Positions 1-8,941 of a stretch of DNA of 64,000 bases are shown piece after piece. Source of the stretch: JAJYIW01 sp963781665 (GTDB lineage: Bacteria > Chloroflexota > Anaerolineae > Anaerolineales > Anaerolineaceae); the NCBI GenBank assembly GCA_963781665.1, contig CAWAGA010000002.1:3968001-4032000 (forward strand), read 5' to 3'. The translations under genes were made by a program, and so were the position numbers. The notes under the pieces were generated by a model, which saw only the letters and a list, made by a program, of their open reading frames with translations, did not search any database and was not told where the DNA came from. Positions within the stretch are counted from its first letter, which is position 1. Every line of letters begins with the position of its first letter.

Positions 1-480
1 GTAGCGAAAGAAATGATCGATCGACAAATTCAAGGGAGAATGGTGTTCATTACTTCGATCCACAGCGTTGTGGCGCATTACCATCCCCACTATTCTGCTT
101 CAAAGATAGGCGTAGAGCGGTTAGTTAGCGATGCTGCCCTGGAATTGGCACCGTACGGCATTCGGGTAAATGGCATCCGCCCTGGAGGTATCCAAATCCG
201 GGGCAATATGGATTTAGACTCCTCCGAACTTGCATCTCCAGAGGTGCCATTGGGGAAGCGACGAGGGATTCCATCAGAAATTGGTGACCTGGTATTGTTT
301 TTAGTGAGCGACCAATCTCGTTATATCACCGGCACGACCGTAACGATTGACGGCGGTCTCTCGATGCTTTCCTTTAGCTCGATCAACAGCCACCAAAATA
401 TCCTCGAAGAACAACGCCGGTTAAATCTTCCCGGGCCAAACGAGCCCAACCAATTGATTGTCAAGGTGATTCCTAAATAA
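1..480 (+). CDS. SDR family oxidoreductase, C-terminal part (5' end outside window)
   Basis: The reading frame is open from base 1, so the gene begins upstream and only the C-terminal ~159 residues are visible. Short-chain dehydrogenase features are clear: a Y-S-A-S-K segment carrying the catalytic Tyr-x3-Lys, then 'ELAPYGIRVNGIRPG' and the C-terminal 'YITGTTVTIDGGLS' typical of classical SDRs. The Rossmann cofactor motif lies outside the window, so NAD versus NADP preference cannot be judged. It is the first visible gene of a run of closely spaced plus-strand genes. The substrate is unknown. Family call is firm; specific function is not. Confidence 0.9.
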   Translation, partial: VAKEMIDRQIQGRMVFITSIHSVVAHYHPHYSASKIGVERLVSDAALELAPYGIRVNGIRPGGIQIRGNMDLDSSELASPEVPLGKRRGIPSEIGDLVLFLVSDQSRYITGTTVTIDGGLSMLSFSSINSHQNILEEQRRLNLPGPNEPNQLIVKVIPK

Positions 481-499
481 ATCTTTGGAGTTCAAAAGA

Positions 500-1768
500 A
501 TGGCACAAAAAAAATATTCAATAAACCTAAGCTGCGGTCAGACGGATATATATCCTCAAGCCCTTGAGGATATGGGCAAACAGCTTCACACCCCAATTTA
601 TTATCTACCTTATTTTGAGCTCGAAGTCGCGTGTATTGCAAAACTGAAGGAATTATTGCATACCCGCCATGACGTACTTACCCTCGTTGGCACGGCTACG
701 TACGGAGAGGAAGCCGCAATGCTCTGCGCGCTTGAGCCTGGCGACCACGCCTTGACCGTCAATACCGGAGTTTTTGGCCAGGTTTTAACTGACCTGGTAC
801 GGGTCGTTGGCGCTGTCCCGACCGAGATTATCAGACCGGCTGGAGAGTCAGTGACCCCAGAGCAAATCCGCGAAGCTCTCCGCCAGGACCCATCGATCAA
901 GATGGTTGCAGTGGTTCACGTTGAAACCAGTCGGGGAACAATGAATCCGATCGCAGAGATCGGGGCAATGCTTACCAAAGAATTTCCCCACATGCTGTAC
1001 CTGGTCGATTCGGTATCTGGCCTGGCAGCCGCCGATCTCAGGTTGGACGATTGGAGCATCGACATCTGCTGCACCAGCAGTCAAAAGGCCGTTAACGCTC
1101 CGCAGGGAATCGCAATTGTGGCAGTGAGCCCGAAAGCCTGGAAGATCATCGAAAATCGCAAAACCCCAATTTACGGTTTATGCCTTGACCTGTTGTATTG
1201 GCGCAGGTATCACCTCGGAGTTGTCGATGGGATGAAGTCTTGGGGAGAAGCCAGCGGCGTAGATGCATCTTTCTCTGAGTATAAATCGGTCCATGGCCCA
1301 TCACAGAGTTATGTGCTGATCAAAGCGTTAAATGCCGCATTGGACGAAATTCTAACCGAAGGGTATGATCGCGTGATCAAGCGACACCGTGTTACTGCCA
1401 AGGCCTTGCGAGCTGGAATGAAAGCGATGGGATTGGATATTCTGGCCTCTGAAGAAAATGCTGCTCCCGATTCCACCTGTGTCGTTCTACCCGGCGATCA
1501 ATTCGACGTGAAATTCTTTATGCGTACTCTTTGGGAAGAATTTGGGATTGCAACCGCTGGTGGATCTGCAGAGGTTGCCCAGCAAGGATATGCCGGTTTC
1601 AGGGTGGGAACGATGGGCTTTATCGCTCAACCCGAATCGATATTTGCTCTACTGGCGGCGGTCGAAATTCTGCTGCCCGAGATGGGATATCAAATCAAGA
1701 GTGGTGAAGCTTTACCAGCCGCTCAAATTGTTTTTACTGACGTCGCCGCAGAGGTCATGGAGAAGTAA
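500..1768 (+). CDS. Class V aminotransferase (alanine/serine-glyoxylate aminotransferase-like)
   Basis: PLP-dependent aminotransferase of fold type I, about 422 residues. The cofactor region shows 'YLVDSVSGLAA' (PLP-binding Asp) followed by the Schiff-base lysine in 'CCTSSQKAVNAPQG' near residue 196, the typical arrangement of alanine-glyoxylate and (S)-ureidoglycine-glyoxylate aminotransferases. The frame also opens at a TTG at 485, but ATG 500 has a GGAG at 487-490 with normal spacing and is preferred. It is followed with no gap by a flavin-reductase-like gene and then an amidohydrolase, suggesting one catabolic pathway. Whether the substrate is glyoxylate, a ureide or another amino donor cannot be told from sequence alone. 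Confidence 0.85.
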   Translation: MAQKKYSINLSCGQTDIYPQALEDMGKQLHTPIYYLPYFELEVACIAKLKELLHTRHDVLTLVGTATYGEEAAMLCALEPGDHALTVNTGVFGQVLTDLVRVVGAVPTEIIRPAGESVTPEQIREALRQDPSIKMVAVVHVETSRGTMNPIAEIGAMLTKEFPHMLYLVDSVSGLAAADLRLDDWSIDICCTSSQKAVNAPQGIAIVAVSPKAWKIIENRKTPIYGLCLDLLYWRRYHLGVVDGMKSWGEASGVDASFSEYKSVHGPSQSYVLIKALNAALDEILTEGYDRVIKRHRVTAKALRAGMKAMGLDILASEENAAPDSTCVVLPGDQFDVKFFMRTLWEEFGIATAGGSAEVAQQGYAGFRVGTMGFIAQPESIFALLAAVEILLPEMGYQIKSGEALPAAQIVFTDVAAEVMEK

Positions 1769-2383
1769 ATGGAAAAAACTGTCCGAAGTGTTGACACTGC
1801 CTACAAAGGCCCCACCAGCAACGATGGGTGGATTGATTTTGTTCCGGCCATTGCTGCAATGGTGACCACAGTCGATAAGAATGGGAAGGCGAATATCCTG
1901 CCTTTGATCGCCTGGTCGGTCATGAGCCGCTTTCCTTTTATCATTGCAATCGCTGTTTGTCACAGCCATTACACCAAGAACTATTTCCCTCGTTACACCA
2001 ACAAACTATTGGCGGAGGTCCCAGAATTTGTGTTGAATGTGGCTCATGCAGGTTTAAAGGATGCCATAACGATTTGTGGGCAATGGTCCGGTGACCAGGT
2101 CGATAAATTTGCTAAAGCAGGGCTTACGCCACAGCCATCCAAGATTGTGCGCCCACCGGTGATTGCAGAATGCCCGGTCAATTATGAATGCAAAGTGATC
2201 CAAAAGACCCGGATCGGCAGCCATGATGTTTATTTCGGCGAAACGGTTGCAGTCCATAGCGCAGTAAAAGAAACGGCGATCGAAGAGGATTTGATGTTGA
2301 TCGATATGATCGAAGACGGCCATCCGAACGGCAAAAAGCTGGCCTGGAGATCGCTGCCCTGGTGGATTGAAGATAAAGGCTGA
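1769..2383 (+). CDS. Flavin reductase-like (DIM6/NTAB family) FMN-binding protein
   Basis: A 204-residue protein with a split-barrel flavin-binding fold: N-terminal 'PAIAAMVTTVDKNGKANILPL', a middle segment around 'SHYTKNYFPR', then 'EFVLNVAH', resembling proteins that bind FMN and reduce it with NAD(P)H or use it as a fixed cofactor. The ATG follows directly on the stop codon of the aminotransferase, so the two are probably translationally coupled. The partner monooxygenase, if any, is not in the window. Function beyond flavin binding is inferred from family only. Confidence 0.75.
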   Translation: MEKTVRSVDTAYKGPTSNDGWIDFVPAIAAMVTTVDKNGKANILPLIAWSVMSRFPFIIAIAVCHSHYTKNYFPRYTNKLLAEVPEFVLNVAHAGLKDAITICGQWSGDQVDKFAKAGLTPQPSKIVRPPVIAECPVNYECKVIQKTRIGSHDVYFGETVAVHSAVKETAIEEDLMLIDMIEDGHPNGKKLAWRSLPWWIEDKG

Positions 2384-2392
2384 GAGAGCGAG

Positions 2393-3613
2393 ATGCGCGT
2401 CTATTATAAAGCAAGCCTCTTGATCGATGGGAAAGGATCGCTGCCGGTCCATCAGGCTGCGGTTCTGGTGAATAACGGGATCATTGAAACGGTCGGACCT
2501 GCTGTAAGTATACCCTTGCCAGAAGATGCCACTTTCACCGATCTTGGCGACAGGACCTTGTTACCCGGTCTGATAGATGCCCATGTTCACCTGATAGGTG
2601 ACCCTCAACCCGGCGCATTTTTTGCGACCCAGGAGGAAAGCGATGAGTGGCTGTTATTGAGAGCCAGCGCTAATGCCCAAACGGCATTAATTGCCGGTTT
2701 GACCACCGTCAGAGATTGTGGTGGTCGTGGGACACTTATCACTTCTCTGGAAAAGGCAATATCTGAAGGGTTGGTTTTTGGTTCGAAAATCATTGCCTGT
2801 GGGGCGCCAATTACCACGACCGGCGGGCACTGCTATTTCCTGGGGCAAGAGGCCGAAGGCAACGAAAATCTGCAAAAAGCTGTACGAAAGTTGCACAGGG
2901 CTGGGGCCGATTTCATAAAGGTCATGGTGACCGGTGGGGGCCTCACGCCCGGTAGTAATTCGAGAGCATCTCAATACAGCCAGGCAGAGTTGAATACGAT
3001 CGTTGGCGATGCTCATCGCTTAGGAAAAAGGGTTGCCGGGCATGTCCATGGGACAGAAGGCATCGAACGAGCGGTTAACGCCGGTTTTGATACTCTTGAA
3101 CACGCTTCCTGGATGGCAAGGGAATCCGATGGCCGCGACTATGACCCAGGGGTCGTCGCTGAAATCGTTAGAAAAGATATTATTGTCTGCCGGACGATTG
3201 CCGGTTTCGAGCGCATTCAGCTCGAAGAAGCAAACATTGACCATAAATTTTGGCCTGCTTATGAGGTTCTCAGGAACATGGTCAGGGATGGTGTCAAACT
3301 AGCGGCTGGTACGGATTCGGGAATAGATCTGACCCCGTTCTCGGGTTATTCACTAACTTTGGAGACGATGGCCGGTTTGGGCGGGATGAAAAACTCTGAG
3401 GTTGTATCTGCGGCTACGATCAATGCGGCTGAAGCCTTGGGTTTGGCTGATCGAATCGGTACGGTCGAAAAAGGCAAGAGAGCCGACTTGATTGCTGTCA
3501 CCGGGAATCCCCTTCAAGATCTGCGTGTATTGAGAAAGATCGATTACGTCATTCAAGACGGGCGGGTTGCCGTAGTTGATGGCCAGGTATTACGGCAATC
3601 GTTTAAAGAATAA
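2393..3613 (+). CDS. Metal-dependent amidohydrolase (prolidase/imidazolonepropionase-like)
   Basis: A 406-residue TIM-barrel amidohydrolase. Visible metal ligands are the His-x-His pair of 'IDAHVHL' (H64, H66), the probable carboxylated lysine in 'DFIKVMVTGG' (K176), histidines in 'GHVHGTEG' and 'DTLEHASW' (about H217/H219 and H237) and the catalytic Asp of 'AAGTDSG' (D308). The C-terminus has the usual 'GTVEKGKRADLIAV' strand. This pattern fits the binuclear amidohydrolases that include Xaa-Pro dipeptidases, imidazolonepropionase-like enzymes and other C-N hydrolases. A GAGAGCGAG purine stretch precedes ATG 2393. It probably acts with the upstream aminotransferase; the substrate is unknown. 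Confidence 0.85.
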   Translation: MRVYYKASLLIDGKGSLPVHQAAVLVNNGIIETVGPAVSIPLPEDATFTDLGDRTLLPGLIDAHVHLIGDPQPGAFFATQEESDEWLLLRASANAQTALIAGLTTVRDCGGRGTLITSLEKAISEGLVFGSKIIACGAPITTTGGHCYFLGQEAEGNENLQKAVRKLHRAGADFIKVMVTGGGLTPGSNSRASQYSQAELNTIVGDAHRLGKRVAGHVHGTEGIERAVNAGFDTLEHASWMARESDGRDYDPGVVAEIVRKDIIVCRTIAGFERIQLEEANIDHKFWPAYEVLRNMVRDGVKLAAGTDSGIDLTPFSGYSLTLETMAGLGGMKNSEVVSAATINAAEALGLADRIGTVEKGKRADLIAVTGNPLQDLRVLRKIDYVIQDGRVAVVDGQVLRQSFKE

Positions 3614-3630
3614 TTCGGAAAAAACTCAAA

Positions 3631-5337
3631 ATGAAAACCACCTACCAGACTATCGCTGTTGAAAATTACGCCCGGCGTAGTATTAACTACCTTGAAAACA
3701 TGGTAGATAGTAACGGCTTACCATATTTCAATATCTTTTGGACAGAACCGGCCCAGGCTGCTCATGATTGGCCTGATTTCGGCGATGTGATGAGCCGCCA
3801 ATTTCAAGCGGCTATCATGGCCCGCATAATGACCGGTGCCGAAGTCGCAACCGAAAAAGTTTGGCGCGATAAGATTCTGGCGCTAATCGATCCCATCACG
3901 GGTCTGCTGACCAGACCTGCGACAAATTACTCCAGTCTTGTCGCTGACCCCGGTGATAATGCCCTCACGTTGTATTCCCTTGTGACCGCTTACCAGGATC
4001 AGAAAGATGAAGGGTTACGCCGCATCATTTGTGGGATAGTCGATGGAATGCGGGTCATGCTAACGAACAGCCAGAGCGCAGGTGGTTGGCTTGGCGGTTT
4101 CGGGATCAAAAGCGCGATGGTTTGTGCCAGATATTTGGAATATGAACCGGCTCTAGACCTTGCTTCCGCAATGGTCGATATGGTCTTCAATAAAGCACCA
4201 CTTTTCACGCCTGACAACACATTCCGGCATGGTGGTCACATGCATGGCAACTTGCGTACGTTAGTTGGCGCGGCTGACTATGCTTTGTTTACCAAGGACC
4301 CGGTCTTATACAGCCAGGTCGATGCACTCTACCGGTATGTCAGGAGCGAAGCGACCGATTTTGGTTTCTTGCCAGAAGCTATCGGTCGCAAAGGTGATAT
4401 TGTCTCTTGTGAAACTTGCGCCTTAATGGATTATCTCGGCCTGGCAATTACCCTGGCAAACCAGGGGCATCCTGAATATTGGGAAGATGTCGAAAAGATT
4501 TTCCGTAACCATCTGATTAAATCCCAGGTCGTCGTTGGCTCCTGGCTCGATACTGATTCCGCTGAACAAGATACGTTCCAGTTTTCATTTCGATCGATAG
4601 GTGAGAGGATGGTAGGTGGATATGCGGGCTGGAGTTCCCCAAACCATATCCTGGCTGCAAAAGAAACACTGAATGCCCATTGGGGAGGACCGGAACTCAG
4701 AGATAAGGTGCGCGCTTTCCAGAATTGTTGCGGTGGATCAGGAACGCATGCATTTTATGAAGTATGGAAAAATGCATCTCGTTTCCAAAATGGGATTCTG
4801 ACAGTCAATTTACACATTGATAAAAGTATTCCCCAAGCAGAAATTCGTGGTTTCCAACCCTATCAAGGTCTTTTATCAATCCATCTGAAGGAATCATGCC
4901 GTGTCAAGGTAAGAATTCCCGATTTTCTAAGGCCTGACGAGGTTAAGGTTGTGCTTCAGGGTAAAATCCTGGACAGCAAGGTCTGGGGAAATTACCTCGA
5001 CATCGGGGACCACCAGGCAGGCGATGAAATTAGAGTGATCTACCCCCTTCATACACGGACAGATGTTATCACAATAGGTAACCCGGGTTTTCGCCAATAT
5101 CATTACGAGGTTTCTTGGAAAGGCTCCACCGTCGTAAAGATGGAGCCGCTGGATAATGAATTTCAAGACGGTTATTCGGAATTTGATCGAAAACGAGTCA
5201 AGGTTTTTTATGGTAAAGATGGCCCGGGTCAATTATACTTACGAGAGCAGTATATTGATGCGGTTATGCCAGAAGAAATCCAACTAAGTACACTTCAAGT
5301 CGATCGTGGCTCACTTGATTTCTGGTATCTGACTTAG
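3631..5337 (+). CDS. GH127-like glycoside hydrolase (beta-L-arabinofuranosidase-type fold)
   Basis: A 568-residue protein whose first ~370 residues look like an alpha/alpha-barrel and whose remainder looks like beta-sandwich domains. It keeps the set of residues known from GH127 enzymes, where a Glu-x-Cys motif and a Cys-Cys pair bind zinc and supply the cysteine nucleophile: here 'SCETCAL' (E261, C263) and 'QNCCGG' (C366-C367). The rest is divergent, so the sugar specificity is unknown. No signal peptide is seen, so the enzyme is probably cytoplasmic and would act on imported oligosaccharides. It ends with TAG at 5335-5337. Confidence 0.7.
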   Translation: MKTTYQTIAVENYARRSINYLENMVDSNGLPYFNIFWTEPAQAAHDWPDFGDVMSRQFQAAIMARIMTGAEVATEKVWRDKILALIDPITGLLTRPATNYSSLVADPGDNALTLYSLVTAYQDQKDEGLRRIICGIVDGMRVMLTNSQSAGGWLGGFGIKSAMVCARYLEYEPALDLASAMVDMVFNKAPLFTPDNTFRHGGHMHGNLRTLVGAADYALFTKDPVLYSQVDALYRYVRSEATDFGFLPEAIGRKGDIVSCETCALMDYLGLAITLANQGHPEYWEDVEKIFRNHLIKSQVVVGSWLDTDSAEQDTFQFSFRSIGERMVGGYAGWSSPNHILAAKETLNAHWGGPELRDKVRAFQNCCGGSGTHAFYEVWKNASRFQNGILTVNLHIDKSIPQAEIRGFQPYQGLLSIHLKESCRVKVRIPDFLRPDEVKVVLQGKILDSKVWGNYLDIGDHQAGDEIRVIYPLHTRTDVITIGNPGFRQYHYEVSWKGSTVVKMEPLDNEFQDGYSEFDRKRVKVFYGKDGPGQLYLREQYIDAVMPEEIQLSTLQVDRGSLDFWYLT

Positions 5338-5367
5338 CTCAAAATATTCATCACACCGGGAGGTATC

Positions 5368-7038
5368 ATGTATCCAAGCAGACCAGGTATGCCAGGGTCG
5401 CCGCCACCTCGCCCAATTCCACGTAAAGCACAAATTGTATTCCAGCCAAGGGTGTACCAGGGGTTGAAACACGGGATCGATCTGATTGCCAATGCTCTTC
5501 GGCCTACATTGGGGCCGTTACCTCGCCTGGTTGGCATTGCCAAAACAACAAGACAATCGAGTCCGGAAATCCTGGACGATGGGGGGACTATCGCCAGGCG
5601 GATCATCCAGGTGAAGGGTAGGAATAAAGATGTTGGGGCGATGTTGCTTCGCCATCTTGCCTGGCGAATGCATCAAACGGTGGGTGACGGCTCGGTGACG
5701 ATGGCCGTGATTTTCCAGGCGTTGTTTAATGAGGGCTTGCGTTATATCCTCAATGAAGAAGGCAACCCGATGCTGCTGAGATTGGCACTAGAACGGTATG
5801 CCGCCATCGTCAGCGCCGCGATTCACGCCCGTTCGGTGTCACTTGAAGCAGATGGGGGTATCCGTGAAATGGCGAACGGTCTGTGCCATGGCGATGATGA
5901 ACTGGCGAAAATGTTGACCGAAGTGATGGATATCGTCGGCAAGGATGGCACCGTTGAAGTCAGAAAGGGATCCAGAATTGGATTGGAGCGGGAGTACATC
6001 GAAGGGACATATTGGAGCTCTAGTGGATGGTTCTCCTCGATTTTTCAGAACGATAGCCAAAAAAAACGGGTCCTGGTAGAAAACGCATCCATTTTGATCA
6101 GTGATTTCAAGGTGAATAGTGCCAGCCAGTTTATCCCTTTGCTTGAAATGGCGGTTAAAGCCAAAATCCAAAACCTGGTGGTTGTTTGTACCGAGATCCC
6201 CGATGAGGCAGTCGGCCTTTTTATTAAGAACGCCGGATCGAAGACGATTAACGTCATACCGGTAAGGACACCCAGGACAATCGAAGCGGATCGTATGTCT
6301 TCTTTGGAAGATATTGGTATTTTAACCGGAGGAACTGCCCTACACAATGCTGCCGGTGAAACTTTGAATGATGTTACTATCGAACAACTCGGCCAGGCTC
6401 GCCTGGCGTGGGCTAACGATACGTACTTTGGGGTGATTGGTGGCAAGGGAGATCCACGTAAAGCCAGAGCATATATTAACCAACTCAGAGAAATGGCCAA
6501 AGAAGCTGAAGCAGATGCAAAGGAACAGTTGCAGAGACGGGTCGGTAGAATGGTTGGAGGTTCGGCAATTCTCAACGTGGGTGGAAAAACCGAAAGTGAA
6601 ATTGCTGTTAGGACAGCGGTCGCAGAGAGAGCAGTCCTGTCCATGCGGAATGCCCTTGAAAGTGGGGTAGTCCTGGGCGGCGGAGTAGCCTTGTTGCAAG
6701 GCCAATCCGTTTTAGCATCAGGCGCATCAGATGAAATTGAAGAAGATAAAGCGGCTCGGCGGATCTTGACCAGAGCTTTAGAAGAACCTTTAAGGGTCAT
6801 CGCCAAGAATTCCGGTTATGTCCCAGATACGATCGTCGACAAGGTAAAGGACTCGCCTGATGGGTTTGGTTTTGATGCAATCACCGGTAAAATTGTCGAC
6901 ATGAAAACTGCTGGTATCGTTGATGCGCTCAAAGTTATTGAAAAAGCGCTGCAAGTGGCTGTGAGTGGGGCAACCATGGCTCTCACAACTGATGTGATTA
7001 TCCACAGGAAATTCCCTCCAGAAATTATGGAGCCATAA
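5368..7038 (+). CDS. Divergent GroEL/Hsp60 paralogue lacking the ATPase aspartate and GGM tail
   Basis: A 556-residue chaperonin-like protein co-linear with GroEL: equatorial ('ANALRPTLGP', 'VGDGSVTMAV'), intermediate, apical ('PLLEMAVKAKIQNLVVV', 'EDIGILTGGTAL'), then 'ESGVVLGGGVALLQ' and a C-terminal equatorial part. Compared from memory with E. coli GroEL, Asp52 and Asp87 are kept (about D71 and D107), but the catalytic Asp398 aligns with Arg421 and the GPKGR phosphate loop reads GPLPR. The Gly-Gly-Met tail is missing and there is a Pro-rich N-terminal extension of about 20 residues. A GGGAGGT ribosome-binding site precedes ATG 5368. It has no groES partner here and is followed after one base by a propeller gene. 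It may be a specialised scaffold or slow chaperonin; folding activity is doubtful. Confidence 0.88.
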   Translation: MYPSRPGMPGSPPPRPIPRKAQIVFQPRVYQGLKHGIDLIANALRPTLGPLPRLVGIAKTTRQSSPEILDDGGTIARRIIQVKGRNKDVGAMLLRHLAWRMHQTVGDGSVTMAVIFQALFNEGLRYILNEEGNPMLLRLALERYAAIVSAAIHARSVSLEADGGIREMANGLCHGDDELAKMLTEVMDIVGKDGTVEVRKGSRIGLEREYIEGTYWSSSGWFSSIFQNDSQKKRVLVENASILISDFKVNSASQFIPLLEMAVKAKIQNLVVVCTEIPDEAVGLFIKNAGSKTINVIPVRTPRTIEADRMSSLEDIGILTGGTALHNAAGETLNDVTIEQLGQARLAWANDTYFGVIGGKGDPRKARAYINQLREMAKEAEADAKEQLQRRVGRMVGGSAILNVGGKTESEIAVRTAVAERAVLSMRNALESGVVLGGGVALLQGQSVLASGASDEIEEDKAARRILTRALEEPLRVIAKNSGYVPDTIVDKVKDSPDGFGFDAITGKIVDMKTAGIVDALKVIEKALQVAVSGATMALTTDVIIHRKFPPEIMEP

Positions 7039-7039
7039 A

Positions 7040-8929
7040 ATGATAGATAACCCTCAGATCAAAGCTTCCTCATCCTGGGATCTCTTAGGCGGCCCTCGAG
7101 GCGGCTCAGTTTATTCCCTGGCAGTAACATCATCTGCTGAGTACAAAGCTTTTGCTGCTACTGGCGTGGGCATATTCTGTTCCAAGGGCAGCCTCGAAAA
7201 CATCGGCAAAAAATGGGATCGTTTAGTTGAATCTCCCGGCAGGGTGATGTCGGTAGTGGTCTCTCCTGGTTTTGATCGTGACCGGTGCGTCGCTGCCGGC
7301 AGCCAAACCGGGGTCTACATCTCTCTCGATGGTGGCGAATCCTGGAAGCAAGGCGCTCTTCCTCGAACTTCTTCTGCAGTTCAAAGTATCGTCTTTTCGC
7401 CAAATTTCTCTCGGGACGGAATTATCCTGGCGGGAACTGCTGAGGATGGCGTTCTTGTTTCTGAAAACCGAGGCTTAAAGTGGAGCACCCGCAATTTTGG
7501 TTTTCTAGACGCTTGTGTCTACACAATCGCGATTTCGCCTGAGTTTGCCATTGATGAAATGGCTTTTGCCGGGACGAATACCGGGCTATATTACACGTAT
7601 AATGCCGGGAGAGCATGGCGGGAGTTACCATTTCTGGAAGATACCGGTCCAATTTTGTCGTTGGCAATCTCACCTTCGTTTGTAGACGACGGAACGATCT
7701 TTGCTGGAACTGAGGAGGGCGGGTTGCTGTATTCCAGGAGTAAGGGTAAATCCTGGTCTGTCCTTAACTCACCTGGATCGATGATCAATGCCGTCCAGAT
7801 TTCGCCGCGATACGATCAGGACCATAGCCTCATCATCTCGACCGAAGAGGGTGTTTTCCGATCGAGCGACCAGGGCAATCATTGGCAAAAACTGTTCGAG
7901 ATTGAGGCCGTGGCTTGTTTGGTTGGCTTCGACCAGGTCCTTTTAATTGGATTGATCGACGAAGGGATTTTACGATCGACTGATATGAAAAACCTCGAAC
8001 AAGTTGGTGGGTTATTCGCGCGCGAAATAACCGACTTCAAATTATCGCCATCTTTTGAGAAAGATGGGTTCGCGGTTGCCTGTGGTTTTGGAGAGGGAAT
8101 CTGGTGCACAACCGATAAGGGGCACACCTGGTTTTCTTTAAATGACGACCTCCCTGGGCCAGGAATTTATCAAGTGGTCTTATCTCCTACCTTCAACCAT
8201 AACTACACCATGTATGCGGCATCCACCGAAGGTGTTTTGATCAGCAGGGATAAAGGCCAGCATTGGGATATTTGCTACAGCGAGCCAGTCAATAGCCTGG
8301 CCATTTCACCCAGCGGACATACCTTGATGGCCGGCACGGATGGACAAGGCGTCGTCACCTCGCGAGATTCGGGGGGGCATTGGGGATCGCTGCCCAGCCC
8401 GTGGGAGATCGAAGGCGATATTAAGGCTGTTGCCCTTGGCTCGGATAACCAATTCTTCATTTCGTCAGTGGATTTAACCAGCCACAATCTTGAAATTGGA
8501 TATGGTAAACCTGGTCAATGGTACCGAATTTACAGCCAACCTTCGGCCAAGGAACTGGTTTTTTTCTGGATTCCATCCAGCTTTTCGGTGGATAATCTTT
8601 GGTATGCATCAACCGGTGCCAGGATATGGAGAATGGGTTTGCGCACAGATGCCAAGACAGAGGGCATGCCAATTCGCGGAGGATCTGTCGACGAGGATAA
8701 TCCCTTGATCTTGGCTCTGTCTGGCATTCAGGCACTCAATAAGCGCCTGGTACTGGCGTCGACCGGTAAAAAAATCTACCAATCGGAAGATGGCATCGAT
8801 TGGCAAGAAATGGCCGATTTTGGTGATTATCGCATCATTGGATTAGCATCGTCCCCAAATTTCAAAGAAAATCGCACGATTTATGCGATGAGTTTGGGCG
8901 GGCTGGTGTGGCAATCAATCATGAAGTAA
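7040..8929 (+). CDS. BNR/sortilin-type beta-propeller repeat protein
   Basis: A 629-residue protein made almost wholly of repeats of the form 'SP.F..D....AGT..GV..S.D.G..W', with Asp-box (BNR) turns such as 'SLDGGESW', 'SKGKSW', 'SRDKGQHW' and 'SEDGIDW'. About ten or more repeats are visible, enough for one or two propellers. There is no signal peptide or membrane segment, so it is predicted cytoplasmic. Its ATG is one base after the stop of the GroEL-like gene, implying coupled translation. Its role is unknown; a binding platform for the neighbouring chaperonin-like protein is only an inference from position. Confidence 0.85.
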   Translation: MIDNPQIKASSSWDLLGGPRGGSVYSLAVTSSAEYKAFAATGVGIFCSKGSLENIGKKWDRLVESPGRVMSVVVSPGFDRDRCVAAGSQTGVYISLDGGESWKQGALPRTSSAVQSIVFSPNFSRDGIILAGTAEDGVLVSENRGLKWSTRNFGFLDACVYTIAISPEFAIDEMAFAGTNTGLYYTYNAGRAWRELPFLEDTGPILSLAISPSFVDDGTIFAGTEEGGLLYSRSKGKSWSVLNSPGSMINAVQISPRYDQDHSLIISTEEGVFRSSDQGNHWQKLFEIEAVACLVGFDQVLLIGLIDEGILRSTDMKNLEQVGGLFAREITDFKLSPSFEKDGFAVACGFGEGIWCTTDKGHTWFSLNDDLPGPGIYQVVLSPTFNHNYTMYAASTEGVLISRDKGQHWDICYSEPVNSLAISPSGHTLMAGTDGQGVVTSRDSGGHWGSLPSPWEIEGDIKAVALGSDNQFFISSVDLTSHNLEIGYGKPGQWYRIYSQPSAKELVFFWIPSSFSVDNLWYASTGARIWRMGLRTDAKTEGMPIRGGSVDEDNPLILALSGIQALNKRLVLASTGKKIYQSEDGIDWQEMADFGDYRIIGLASSPNFKENRTIYAMSLGGLVWQSIMK

Positions 8930-8941
8930 ACAGGAATCTAC

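Noticed and set aside
6045..6806. A 253-codon minus-strand open frame inside the GroEL-like gene
   Set aside because: It is an antisense shadow of a clearly homologous coding frame.
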